Assembly (NCBI GenBank): GCA_039934475.1
Contig: JBDTMC010000406.1
Location: 1-7,204, forward strand
Direction: 5' to 3'
DNA: 7,204 nucleotides
Source: JBDTMC01 sp039934475
GTDB taxonomy: Bacteria > Acidobacteriota > Terriglobia > Bryobacterales > Bryobacteraceae
A program made the translations under genes and the position numbers. Of this stretch, positions 1 to 6,648 are shown in pieces. The notes beneath the pieces were generated by a model. That model searched no databases. It was given only the letters and a program-made list of their open reading frames with translations, and was not told the DNA's origin. Within the stretch, counting starts at the first letter, position 1. Every line of letters begins with the position of its first letter.

Positions 1-897
1 GTCTACGATGCTGTCGTGGCCGCCCACCACGCCATTGGAATCAATCCAAACGACCCGGCCACCACATGGCCGGGGATGCAATACGAGCCCCCGCGCAACG
101 CCAATCATGAGACCAATGCCAACAATCGATGGCATCTGTTGCTGCTCGTCTTATGTGCGCCGCTACTCGCGCTGAGGCCGCTCCGTCATCTCATTTGGTA
201 CTTTGCCGCGCTGGCCGCCGGGCTGTTGCTGTTCTGTTTCTATTTGAAGTGGCAACTCTTTGTAGCGCGGCTGCTACTCCCGGTCTTTGTCGTGGCCGCG
301 CCCGTCGCTGGCTTGGTGTTGGAGAGTCTCGCGCCGGCGTGGCTGCAAATCGTGGTCTGCCTATTCCTTTTGAACAACTCCAGACCCTATCTTCTCGAGA
401 ACTGGATTCGTCCTCTGAAAGGCCCGCGGAGCATCTTGCGCACCTCTCGCGAAGATCTTTATTTCGCCGATCTCACTGCGTGGCGGAACAAGGATTCGTA
501 CCTTGAAGCAGTACGCCTTATCGCCGCCGGCAGTTGTCGCGAGATCGGCCTCGACGCCTACTACTTGTCCATCGAGTATCCGATTCAGATCCTGCTGCTG
601 AGGCGCGTGCCCGACATTCGCTTCGTCCACACTGGCGTGGACAACGTCTCGAAGAAGTACGGCCCGCCGCCACAACCCTGCGCCGTTCTCTGCCTGGATT
701 GCGCCGGAGTGGCGGATCGCCTCGACCGCTATCGTAGCCTCGGCGAGCCTGTCGAGATAGGCCGGTTCCTGCTCTATTCGTCGCGCAAAGCGATCATTGG
801 GTCCACCCGCGTCGCTCTCCGCGCTGGCAGTAAAGCGGCTGCGGTTGTCACCAATAACAAGATGCCCGCTGCCGCTGCCAGCGTGCCGGGGTCGTGA
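1..897 (+). CDS. 5'-truncated polytopic membrane protein, GT39/ArnT-like glycosyltransferase C-terminal part
   Basis: The reading frame is already open at base 1, so this is the 3' part of a longer gene; the GTG at 16 is in frame but need not be the start. The visible part (about 298 residues) has roughly four hydrophobic segments encoded at about 130-180, 196-255, 262-330 and 340-375. The third contains a KWQLFVARLLLPVF stretch, similar to the last membrane helices of GT39/ArnT/PMT-type integral membrane glycosyltransferases. A soluble C-terminal region follows (about 380-790) with sequences such as REDLYFAD and IEYPIQILLL. Proteins of this family usually transfer sugars from polyprenyl-phosphate donors at the outer face of the inner membrane, but the N-terminal catalytic loop is not in the window, so activity cannot be judged. 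The last ~41 residues, rich in Ala, Lys and Arg, are encoded antisense to the permease gene and look like read-through, not a conserved domain. Family assignment is by recalled resemblance only. Confidence 0.6.
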   Translation, partial: VYDAVVAAHHAIGINPNDPATTWPGMQYEPPRNANHETNANNRWHLLLLVLCAPLLALRPLRHLIWYFAALAAGLLLFCFYLKWQLFVARLLLPVFVVAAPVAGLVLESLAPAWLQIVVCLFLLNNSRPYLLENWIRPLKGPRSILRTSREDLYFADLTAWRNKDSYLEAVRLIAAGSCREIGLDAYYLSIEYPIQILLLRRVPDIRFVHTGVDNVSKKYGPPPQPCAVLCLDCAGVADRLDRYRSLGEPVEIGRFLLYSSRKAIIGSTRVALRAGSKAAAVVTNNKMPAAAASVPGS

Positions 898-3335
898 GGT
901 TGGACTCCGAACAGGAGCGACTGCGCGGCACGCGTCAGAAAGAGCGCAGCTGGGATCCCAACCACCGCGCCTATCAACACCATCCACAACGCATCGCGCA
1001 GCACCATCGCCATCACCATTCGCGCCTCCGCCCCTAGTGCCACGCGGATGCCGATCTCGCGCGTCCGGCGAGTTACCGCCTGCGCCATTACGCCATAAAG
1101 GCCAATAGCGGCTAACAGTAGCGCCAGCACACCGAAGAATCCACCAAGAGTAGCCACCGTCCGTTCGGCGACGAAGGCGCGGTCAACGTTGTCCTCCATC
1201 GTGCGAGACTCCAGAATGGATACTGCGCCATCGATTTCCTGGGCCTTGCGGCGAATGGTCTCTACCAGGCCCTTGGGGTCGCCCGTGGCGCGTAACACCA
1301 GCGTGCTGTCGCCCCCCTGTTCCCGGTACCGCGGCTGATAGATCATCGGCTCCACCGGCTTCCGCGGATCGAAGTACTGCGTGTCTTTTACAACGCCGAC
1401 GATATAGGCGACTTTCTCTAGAACCCACTTCTCTCCGATGCAGAGACGTTTGCCGATGGGCGACTGGGCGGGAGAGAACTTACGCACAAAGGCCTCGTTG
1501 ACGATCACGGTTCGCTGTGGTCCAGGAACGTTCGGCTCCGGTTCGGTCGGCACGCGCGGCTTGGTGCTGCGTTCCGGCAGTTGCGGCGTGTTGTCTGACT
1601 CCTGGAAGTCGCGCCCCAGCAGGACCGGGATACCGGCCGCCTCAAAGAACCGCGGGTTCACCAGGTTGATATCCATGTAAGGCGGCTCGTTGGGTTTCCA
1701 CGTGTAACCCTCCACCTGTACGTCCTCGTTCCATCGCGATTGGCCCAACGGAGCAACTGCTGCCAGGCTGACAGCACGGACGCCGGGCAGCTTCATCGCT
1801 TCGTCGCGCAGACGTTCGTCAAATTGGCGTTCCTTCTGCGGTTGGTAGCCGAGTTGATGAACGTTGTTGGAGACGAACAGAAGGTGTTCCACCTGTAGGC
1901 CGAGGTCCACGGCGCGCAGGTTGGCGAGCGTTTTGACGAAGAGGCCCGACCCAGCCAAGAGCAACATCGACAGTGCGACCTGCAGCGCCACAAGCCCACG
2001 CCGCAAATCCAAACGGGAGACGCGGCCGCCATCCGAAGCGCCCGCTCCAGCCTTCAACGCCGAGGTAAGATCGGGCCGGCTGGCGCGCAGGGCGGGTGCG
2101 AAACCGAATAGTAAGCCGGTGAGCACAGAGAGGGCAAAGGCGAAGCCGAGCACGCGCGCATCCGGCGACAAATGCAGATCGAGCGCGAAGACCTCGCGGG
2201 GGAAGAACTGCAACAGCACATCCACGCCTAACCAGGCGATGGCCAGTCCCGCAAGTCCGCCGAGGATGCCTAACATCAGGCTTTCGGTGAGTAATTGCGT
2301 GATAAGGCGTCCGCGCCCTGCGCCAACCGCAAGCCGCACGGCGATTTCCCGGCGCCGCGCCACCGCTCGCGCCAGAAGCAGATTCGCAACGTTGGCGCAG
2401 GCGATCAGCAGCACCAGGCCGGTGACGATTTGCAGGATGGTGAGCGGCTTTTCGACATCACGCCGCATCCAGGAATTGCCGATAGCTCCCGGCAGAACAA
2501 GGACGGTGTTGGCTAGCTTATACTCCGTATCCCACGCCGCCGGAGGACGCTTCTCAGGATCGGCGTCGAGGATGCGATGCCACAGAACATCGAACTCCGT
2601 TTCCGCCTTCTTAACCGGTACGCCAGGCTTGAGGCGGCCCATCACCGCAAGCCACCACTGGTGGCGCGTATTCCAGGAAGAGGCGGCCGGGCTCAGCGCC
2701 CGGTACATGACGATAGGCAGGTAGATGTCCGGCGTGATTCCAACGCTGGTGCCATGAAAGCCCTGGCGCGCAATGCCCACCACCTGGAATCGCCTCCCGT
2801 TTAGCAGGATGTCGCGCCCCACCGATGCCGGATCGCCGCCAAGCGCTTTCTGCCAGAAGGCATAACTCAGCACGGCGTACGGCGAGGCGCCTTCCTGGCC
2901 CTCGTCGGCGGGATTGAACAATCGCCCGGCGGCCGGCTGCACGCCCAGTACCTGGAAATAGTTGCCACTCACTAGAGATACCGCTGTCAGTTGTGGCGGC
3001 CCTTCCTGGGAGGGCAGCTTGAAGCCTACAGCGCGGCCCCCGTTGGAAACTGTGAGTAGGCCGGAATACGACTGGCTGTGGTCGCGCAGATAGCGATAGT
3101 CCGGATAGTTGAACGTCGTGTTGTGGCGCTGCGGGTTGAAGGCGAGAATGACGAGTTCCGACGGATTCGGCACGGGAAGCGAGCGCAGGAGGAGAGCGTC
3201 GACGAGAGTGAAGATGGCCGTGTTTGCCCCAATGCCCAAGGCGAGCGAGGCGATCGCAACCATAGTAACCACAGGGTTCTGACGCAGTTTGCGCAGGGCA
3301 TAGCGGATGTCCTGAATGACGTCGGATAGACTCAC
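774..3335 (-). CDS. ADOP-type duplicated permease (MacB/FtsX-like, no ATPase domain)
   Basis: This 853-residue membrane protein has a duplicated MacB-like architecture. A helix at about residues 22-50 (LALGIGANTAIF motif) is followed by a MacB-type periplasmic domain (about 55-270) and a first FtsX helix block (about 295-420, with REIAVRLAVGAGRGRL). A second helix and periplasmic domain follow (about 445-690), containing a Pro/Glu-rich insert near 590-615, then a second FtsX block (about 735-846, with REIGIRVALGAE). It ends in VDPMIALRDE, the usual C-terminus of this family. That is the layout of the acidobacterial duplicated orphan permeases, which carry two permease halves in one chain and no nucleotide-binding domain; their substrate is unknown. 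The GTG start is supported by AGGAGG five bases upstream. It lies 70 bp downstream of lptB on the same strand, with no clear terminator between them. Its 3' end overlaps the convergent upstream gene by 124 bp. Confidence 0.93.
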   Translation of the reverse strand: MSLSDVIQDIRYALRKLRQNPVVTMVAIASLALGIGANTAIFTLVDALLLRSLPVPNPSELVILAFNPQRHNTTFNYPDYRYLRDHSQSYSGLLTVSNGGRAVGFKLPSQEGPPQLTAVSLVSGNYFQVLGVQPAAGRLFNPADEGQEGASPYAVLSYAFWQKALGGDPASVGRDILLNGRRFQVVGIARQGFHGTSVGITPDIYLPIVMYRALSPAASSWNTRHQWWLAVMGRLKPGVPVKKAETEFDVLWHRILDADPEKRPPAAWDTEYKLANTVLVLPGAIGNSWMRRDVEKPLTILQIVTGLVLLIACANVANLLLARAVARRREIAVRLAVGAGRGRLITQLLTESLMLGILGGLAGLAIAWLGVDVLLQFFPREVFALDLHLSPDARVLGFAFALSVLTGLLFGFAPALRASRPDLTSALKAGAGASDGGRVSRLDLRRGLVALQVALSMLLLAGSGLFVKTLANLRAVDLGLQVEHLLFVSNNVHQLGYQPQKERQFDERLRDEAMKLPGVRAVSLAAVAPLGQSRWNEDVQVEGYTWKPNEPPYMDINLVNPRFFEAAGIPVLLGRDFQESDNTPQLPERSTKPRVPTEPEPNVPGPQRTVIVNEAFVRKFSPAQSPIGKRLCIGEKWVLEKVAYIVGVVKDTQYFDPRKPVEPMIYQPRYREQGGDSTLVLRATGDPKGLVETIRRKAQEIDGAVSILESRTMEDNVDRAFVAERTVATLGGFFGVLALLLAAIGLYGVMAQAVTRRTREIGIRVALGAEARMVMAMVLRDALWMVLIGAVVGIPAALFLTRAAQSLLFGVQPHDPGTLAAAAGILLLVTTAAALLPARRATRVDPMIALRDE

Positions 3336-3340
3336 GGATC

Positions 3341-3346
3341 CCTCCT
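3341..3346 (-). promoter_or_regulatory. Ribosome binding site of the ADOP permease gene
   Basis: On the minus strand AGGAGG (continuing into G) lies five bases before GTG at 3335-3333. This is a full Shine-Dalgarno match. It decides the GTG start and gives the permease its own translation initiation, unlike lptB just upstream. Confidence 0.85.
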
Positions 3347-3405
3347 AATGCGGGCGTGTTCTGCAATTAGACGACACGAAGGCGTAAATCGTTGGGTCGG
3401 AATCG

Positions 3406-4143
3406 TTACGCGGCGCGTTCGGGAGGGCTGAAATTCTCGCCGAGGTAGACGCGCCGGACTTCGGGGTCCCGGGCGAGCGCTTCGGGGCTGCCGGCGCGGA
3501 AGATGGACCCGTTGTTGATGATGTAGGCGCGATCCGTGACGGCGAGCGTTTCGCGGACGTTGTGATCGGTAATGAGGATGCCGATACCGGCGCGCTTCAG
3601 ATCGAAGATGATTCGCTGTAGTTCCAGCACCTGGATCGGATCGATACCGCTGAACGGCTCGTCGAGAAGCAGGAAATTCGGCTCGATCACCAGGGAACGG
3701 GCGATCTCCACGCGCCGCCGTTCGCCGCCGGAAAGCATATAGCCCTGGCTCTGCTGCACCTTCTCCAGACCAAGTTGCTCCACCAGGCGCGTCATGCGCT
3801 CGCGACGTTCGCGGCTACTGATGGGAAGCGTTTCCAGAATCGCCATCAGGTTCTCTTCCACACTGAGCTTGCGGAACACCGAAGGCTCCTGCGGCAGATA
3901 GCTGATCCCTTTACGGGCCCGCTGATACATCGGCTGGGCGGTGATGTCGTCGTCATCCAACAGGATACGCCCGGAATCGGGGCTGATGAGCCCCACAATC
4001 ATATAGAACGAAGTGGTCTTGCCCGCGCCGTTGGGGCCTAGAAGCCCTACTACTTCGCCGTCCGAAACTGACATCGACACGTCGCTGACGACGCGCCGCC
4101 CGCGATAGGTTTTGGAGATCTCGGTGGTCTTAAGAACGGGCAT
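3406..4143 (-). CDS. lptB: LPS export ABC transporter ATP-binding protein LptB
   Basis: This 245-residue ATPase is close to the family norm (E. coli LptB, 241). All ABC motifs are intact: Walker A GPNGAGKTT at 36-44 (K42), Q-loop Q85 in YLPQEPSVF, signature LSGGE at 137-141, Walker B LLLLDEP with D161 and catalytic E162, D-loop GIDP, and switch histidine H194 in ITDHNVRETL. The YLPQEPSVFRKLSVEEN and TDHNVRETL stretches are characteristic of LptB and separate it from other ABC ATPases. LptB hydrolyses ATP in the cytoplasm with LptF/LptG to pull lipopolysaccharide from the inner membrane and push it along the periplasmic bridge; lptF and lptG are not in this window. The ATG lies 3 nt after the stop of the LptC/LptA-like gene and has no good Shine-Dalgarno sequence, so translation is probably coupled. 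The C-terminus (ENFSPPERAA) is slightly extended. Confidence 0.96.
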   Translation of the reverse strand: MPVLKTTEISKTYRGRRVVSDVSMSVSDGEVVGLLGPNGAGKTTSFYMIVGLISPDSGRILLDDDDITAQPMYQRARKGISYLPQEPSVFRKLSVEENLMAILETLPISSRERRERMTRLVEQLGLEKVQQSQGYMLSGGERRRVEIARSLVIEPNFLLLDEPFSGIDPIQVLELQRIIFDLKRAGIGILITDHNVRETLAVTDRAYIINNGSIFRAGSPEALARDPEVRRVYLGENFSPPERAA

Positions 4144-4146
4144 CCG

Positions 4147-6432
4147 CTATTTTTTCGGTTTCTTGACGATGCGGCTGACGGCCGGACCGCTTCCTGTATT
4201 ATCTACGAGCAAGTGATCGTCCTGCGCCCACCAAGTGAGGATGCGGCCGCGCGTCTGTCCGCGCAGGCTGTCCACCAGGAGAGGATTGCCACCCGTGAGC
4301 ACCATCTTCTGTTCGTCGGCGTAGTACTCGGAGTGCTCGCCCGTGCCATCGCGGGTGCGCTGGGGCGAGGTCTGCAGGATATGAACCTGTCCATCGGCGA
4401 AGACCTTGTCGAGACTGCCGGCATCGCTTTCCTCGGGCTTGGCGTCTTTTGCTTTCGGATCCGGCTTGGCATCGGGCTTCAGCCAGGCTCGAATTTCGGT
4501 CGCCTTCACATCCAGGTTGGGACGTTTCAGGCTTGAGCCGCCGGAGTAATACGCTAACCGGTCCTTGTCGCCGTACTCGAGCCGCGGCGCTTTGATCACC
4601 GTGTAGATGGCTGTCTGCGGCTTCTTCTGGTCGGCCTTCGCCTGGTCGACAAATTGGCTTACCACGCTACCCACGGCGAGTAGCTTGTCATTGGCGCGGT
4701 CCACGTCAATCGAGTCGGCCTGGATGCGGTTCGCCGCCTGCCACATGACGGCGTTGCCTTCATAGTGGATCTGGCGGTTCTTGTCCTTGGAAACCATCTT
4801 TGCGGCGCGCGCCTGAACAGGCTCGTCTTTGGAGAGCATGGTGGCGCCACCCTTCTTATCCGGCAAGCGGGAAGAGGCCACGTTGCCAGTTGCCGTGAAG
4901 TCGTCCGACTTGCGATCAAGGACAATGTTGGCTGCGGTGACGCTGCCTGTGTCGTCCCACACGCGGCTGCCGCCGGTGAGGTTGATGACGTCGGTCGCCT
5001 GTTCCAGCGTGGCCTTTGCAGCAGTGGCTTTGCGCGTGTTCTCGTCGTACTTAAAGTCGCCCCACTGTTCCATGTTCGCCAGTTGGCCGGTCTTCGGATC
5101 GAAGTGCGCGATCATGTTGGCGCTGGTCGTAGTGTAGGGTTTGGCGTTCTTCTTGTCGGGTTCGGTGCGGGTGGTCACATTCACCGATCGCACCGTCTGA
5201 ATCATGTTCTCTGCGCCGTATGTAATCCAGATGCGCTCCCCGTTCATGGTTCGCTTCGGCTGACCGGGGCGGTTGGGGAGGAACTCCACTTTACCCGGTG
5301 TCTGCGTCTCTACCGATTCGATCTCGTCGCCGCCTTCCTTCATCTTCAATTGGATGACTTCCGAGCGCAGAACACGGGTATCGGGCAGCAGCTTGTTTCC
5401 TTGCGGCAGGGGCTTCGACTCCACGACGGAGTGACCAGTGGCCAGCGCCAGGCGGAGCAGGCTCTCACTCGCCTGCGGCTCAAACGTGAGATCGAGGCGG
5501 TCGGAATTCACTACCGTGCGAGCGGTGGCACTGGAAGAAGCCAGCATTGCCGCGGTAACGCCGTTCACCTTTTTGGCCAGTCCCTTTTCAGTGAACTCCA
5601 TGTGCAGATCCTGGGCCGCGAACTCCATCTTTCGGCCGGGCGTGATATCGACTCCGCGGGCCTGTTTGGCGTCCACCGAGTCGAGCAGTCCTTTCTTAAG
5701 ATTGACGGTGGAATCGGCGGCGTCCATCGTCAGCCCTTCGCGCTTCAGGCGCGACCAGGGAAACAGCATGATGTGCGACGCCAGTTCCTTGTAGATCATC
5801 TGACCCGCTTCCACCGTCATCGGTTTGGCGCCGGGATGGTTGCCATTCCATGTCACGCTGACCTGGTTCTTGAGGATGAGCTCGCGAGTTGTGGAATCGT
5901 AGTTGGCGCCCAGCGATTCGCCTTCCCCCTGGTCGAACTTGAACTTCGTCGGGCGCTCCGTAGTCGCTGTCGCGGTGCGGCTGTTAAAGGTGACCCCGGA
6001 GGACTGAATGTTGACCAACCGTCCGGCCGGCTTGTTGTCCAGGGGTTCGTTCATCGTGATTTCGACAGCGCCGTCGGAGTACAACGTGGCATCCCCGGGG
6101 TTGAAGGTCGCGTGAGCCGATTTCACGAGGTCAAACTTGGTGTTGTGTTTGTCGAAGATGCGTAGTTCGACCCCTTCGAGTTCAAAGCGCGGCGGATCCT
6201 TGATCTGCTGAAAGGAATCGGCGCGGATCTCTACCGACGACTGTCCGCCGACGCGCTCTGACCAGACCCACTTGTTCGCCGACGCGGTGATGTTTTTCGG
6301 CAAAGCCTTCGGGCGGGCCGGCGCCTGACGTCGTAGTAGTTCTTTTTGAGCTAGATAGGAGAAGCCGACAGCGCCGGCGATGATCACAATCGCCACCAGA
6401 AGAAGCCAGCGTGTACGCTTCAGGGAGAACAA
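4147..6432 (-). CDS. Large LptC-LptA-like (OstA family) periplasmic LPS transport protein
   Basis: This 761-residue protein starts with a short basic stretch and one membrane helix (about residues 9-28), then a long periplasmic part with no further membrane segment. Residues about 40-220 resemble LptC (PRFELEGVELRIFDK, then alternating beta segments ending in GAVEIT). From about 430 to 755 come repeated LptA/OstA-like beta units, each of the form A-x-K-x-x-L-x-x-A-x-x-x-x-x-x-G-x-V, for example around 455-490, 555-590 and 675-720. A Lys/Pro/Asp-rich linker at about 652-672 precedes the last block. E. coli LptC (191 residues) and LptA (185) are separate, so this chain is about twice their sum. 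Its place directly before lptB supports a role in carrying LPS from the inner membrane across the periplasm. The start is TTG, the only candidate before an in-frame TGA at 6438-6436, with GAGGA directly abutting it; CTG at 6423 (spacing 9) is an alternative. The LptC call is stronger than the exact domain limits. Confidence 0.85.
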   Translation of the reverse strand: MFSLKRTRWLLLVAIVIIAGAVGFSYLAQKELLRRQAPARPKALPKNITASANKWVWSERVGGQSSVEIRADSFQQIKDPPRFELEGVELRIFDKHNTKFDLVKSAHATFNPGDATLYSDGAVEITMNEPLDNKPAGRLVNIQSSGVTFNSRTATATTERPTKFKFDQGEGESLGANYDSTTRELILKNQVSVTWNGNHPGAKPMTVEAGQMIYKELASHIMLFPWSRLKREGLTMDAADSTVNLKKGLLDSVDAKQARGVDITPGRKMEFAAQDLHMEFTEKGLAKKVNGVTAAMLASSSATARTVVNSDRLDLTFEPQASESLLRLALATGHSVVESKPLPQGNKLLPDTRVLRSEVIQLKMKEGGDEIESVETQTPGKVEFLPNRPGQPKRTMNGERIWITYGAENMIQTVRSVNVTTRTEPDKKNAKPYTTTSANMIAHFDPKTGQLANMEQWGDFKYDENTRKATAAKATLEQATDVINLTGGSRVWDDTGSVTAANIVLDRKSDDFTATGNVASSRLPDKKGGATMLSKDEPVQARAAKMVSKDKNRQIHYEGNAVMWQAANRIQADSIDVDRANDKLLAVGSVVSQFVDQAKADQKKPQTAIYTVIKAPRLEYGDKDRLAYYSGGSSLKRPNLDVKATEIRAWLKPDAKPDPKAKDAKPEESDAGSLDKVFADGQVHILQTSPQRTRDGTGEHSEYYADEQKMVLTGGNPLLVDSLRGQTRGRILTWWAQDDHLLVDNTGSGPAVSRIVKKPKK

Positions 6433-6483
6433 TCCTCAAGGATAGCAAAGGCCGCCCAATCGCCTTCTTAAAGAGTCGTTAAC

Positions 6484-6513
6484 TTGACGGTCACAAAACT
6501 TTAGGACAATATT
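6484..6513 (+). promoter_or_regulatory. Candidate sigma-70 promoter for groESL (upstream copy)
   Basis: TTGACG (6484-6489, five of six to the -35 consensus) is separated by 18 bases from AATATT (6508-6513, four of six to the -10 consensus). Transcription would start near 6520, placing the CIRCE operator in the early transcribed region, a common arrangement. Only hexamer matching supports it. Confidence 0.35.
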
Positions 6514-6520
6514 TGCTTTA

Positions 6521-6548
6521 TTTACAGCAGGTTAAAGAGAACTATTGT
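6521..6548 (+). promoter_or_regulatory. Candidate sigma-70 promoter for groESL abutting CIRCE
   Basis: TTTACA (6521-6526, five of six) and TATTGT (6543-6548, four of six) are 16 bases apart. The -10 would overlap the left CIRCE arm, so bound HrcA would directly block RNA polymerase. A third option embeds the promoter in the operator: TTGTCA (6545-6550) and AATAAT (6570-6575), but its spacer is 19 bases. These are alternatives to the copy at 6484-6513; the sequence alone does not choose between them. Confidence 0.35.
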
Positions 6549-6571
6549 CACTCGTCGCGTGAGTGTGCTAA
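6545..6571 (+). promoter_or_regulatory. CIRCE operator (HrcA repressor binding site), degenerate
   Basis: The consensus is TTAGCACTC, nine bases, GAGTGCTAA. Here the left arm is TTGTCACTC (7 of 9), the spacer exactly nine bases (6554-6562), and the right arm GTGTGCTAA (8 of 9). It lies 77 bases before the groES ATG, a normal position for HrcA control of groESL. In this family HrcA, stabilised by GroEL, represses groESL until heat or misfolded protein titrates the chaperonin. The site therefore predicts heat-inducible expression; hrcA itself is not in the window. Confidence 0.8.
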
Positions 6572-6578
6572 TAATCGT

Positions 6579-6602
6579 GATGGAGCTGATCCAAAGCTCA
6601 TC
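6579..6602 (+). other. Predicted stem-loop in the groES 5' leader
   Basis: GATG then AGCT (6579-6582 and 6584-6587, with G6583 bulged) pairs with AGCT-CATC (6595-6602), giving eight base pairs around a seven-base loop. It lies between the CIRCE element and the Shine-Dalgarno sequence. No U-tract follows, so it is not a rho-independent terminator. It may affect mRNA stability or initiation, or be chance. Confidence 0.4.
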
Positions 6603-6632
6603 CAACCGCGAGTCGCGATTGAGTTCCAATCT

Positions 6633-6637
6633 GGAGG
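6633..6637 (+). promoter_or_regulatory. Ribosome binding site of groES
   Basis: GGAGG lies 11 bases before the ATG at 6649, a little longer than the usual 5-9. It is partly covered by a possible short hairpin (TTCCA at 6624-6628 with TGGAG at 6632-6636). Confidence 0.75.
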
Positions 6638-6648
6638 TTTAGCGAATT

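Larger units (their letters stand above)
6433..6648. other. Divergent intergenic region between the lpt operon and groES
   Basis: This 216-bp stretch is AT-richer than its flanks (most clearly 6490-6545). It must hold the promoters of both the leftward lpt operon and the rightward groESL operon. Rightward promoter-like hexamers and a CIRCE operator are visible. On the minus strand I found only weak hexamer matches, so I do not place an lpt promoter. I see no tRNA, small ORF with a good ribosome binding site, or rho-independent terminator in it. Confidence 0.8.

Noticed and set aside
361..987. A 208-codon open frame on the minus strand across the permease 3' end
   Set aside because: It overlaps the GT-like gene antisense and the permease in another frame, has no recognisable family, and both overlapped frames have better support.
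1864..2724. A 286-codon open frame on the + strand inside the permease gene
   Set aside because: The translation is Arg/Ser/Pro/Thr-rich, typical of an antisense shadow. The opposite strand encodes conserved FtsX and MacB segments throughout.
3336..3405. Possible terminator or separate promoter between lptB and the permease gene
   Set aside because: No GC-rich stem followed by a T-run is visible. A TCTAAT -10-like hexamer has no properly spaced -35, and a small repeat of AATCGTT (3387-3393 and 3401-3407) is too short to mean anything.
4765..6165. A 466-codon open frame on the + strand, antisense to the LptC/LptA-like gene
   Set aside because: Its product is rich in Arg, Gly, Val and His with no recognisable domain. 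It lies wholly inside a gene with clear homology, so it is best explained as a by-product of GC-rich codon use on the other strand.
6182..6448. An alternative minus-strand frame starting at TTG 6448 over the 5' end of the Lpt gene
   Set aside because: It lacks a ribosome binding site and its product loses the membrane helix and LptC-like sequence that the chosen frame shows clearly.
6471..6500. Possible minus-strand promoter for the lpt operon
   Set aside because: Hexamers such as TTGTGA with TTTAAG match only four of six each and need a 19-base spacer. Too weak to annotate.
6607..6617. CGCG-AGT-CGCG mini-palindrome in the groES leader
   Set aside because: A four-base stem with a three-base loop in a GC-rich genome is expected by chance; no U-tract follows, so it is not a terminator.
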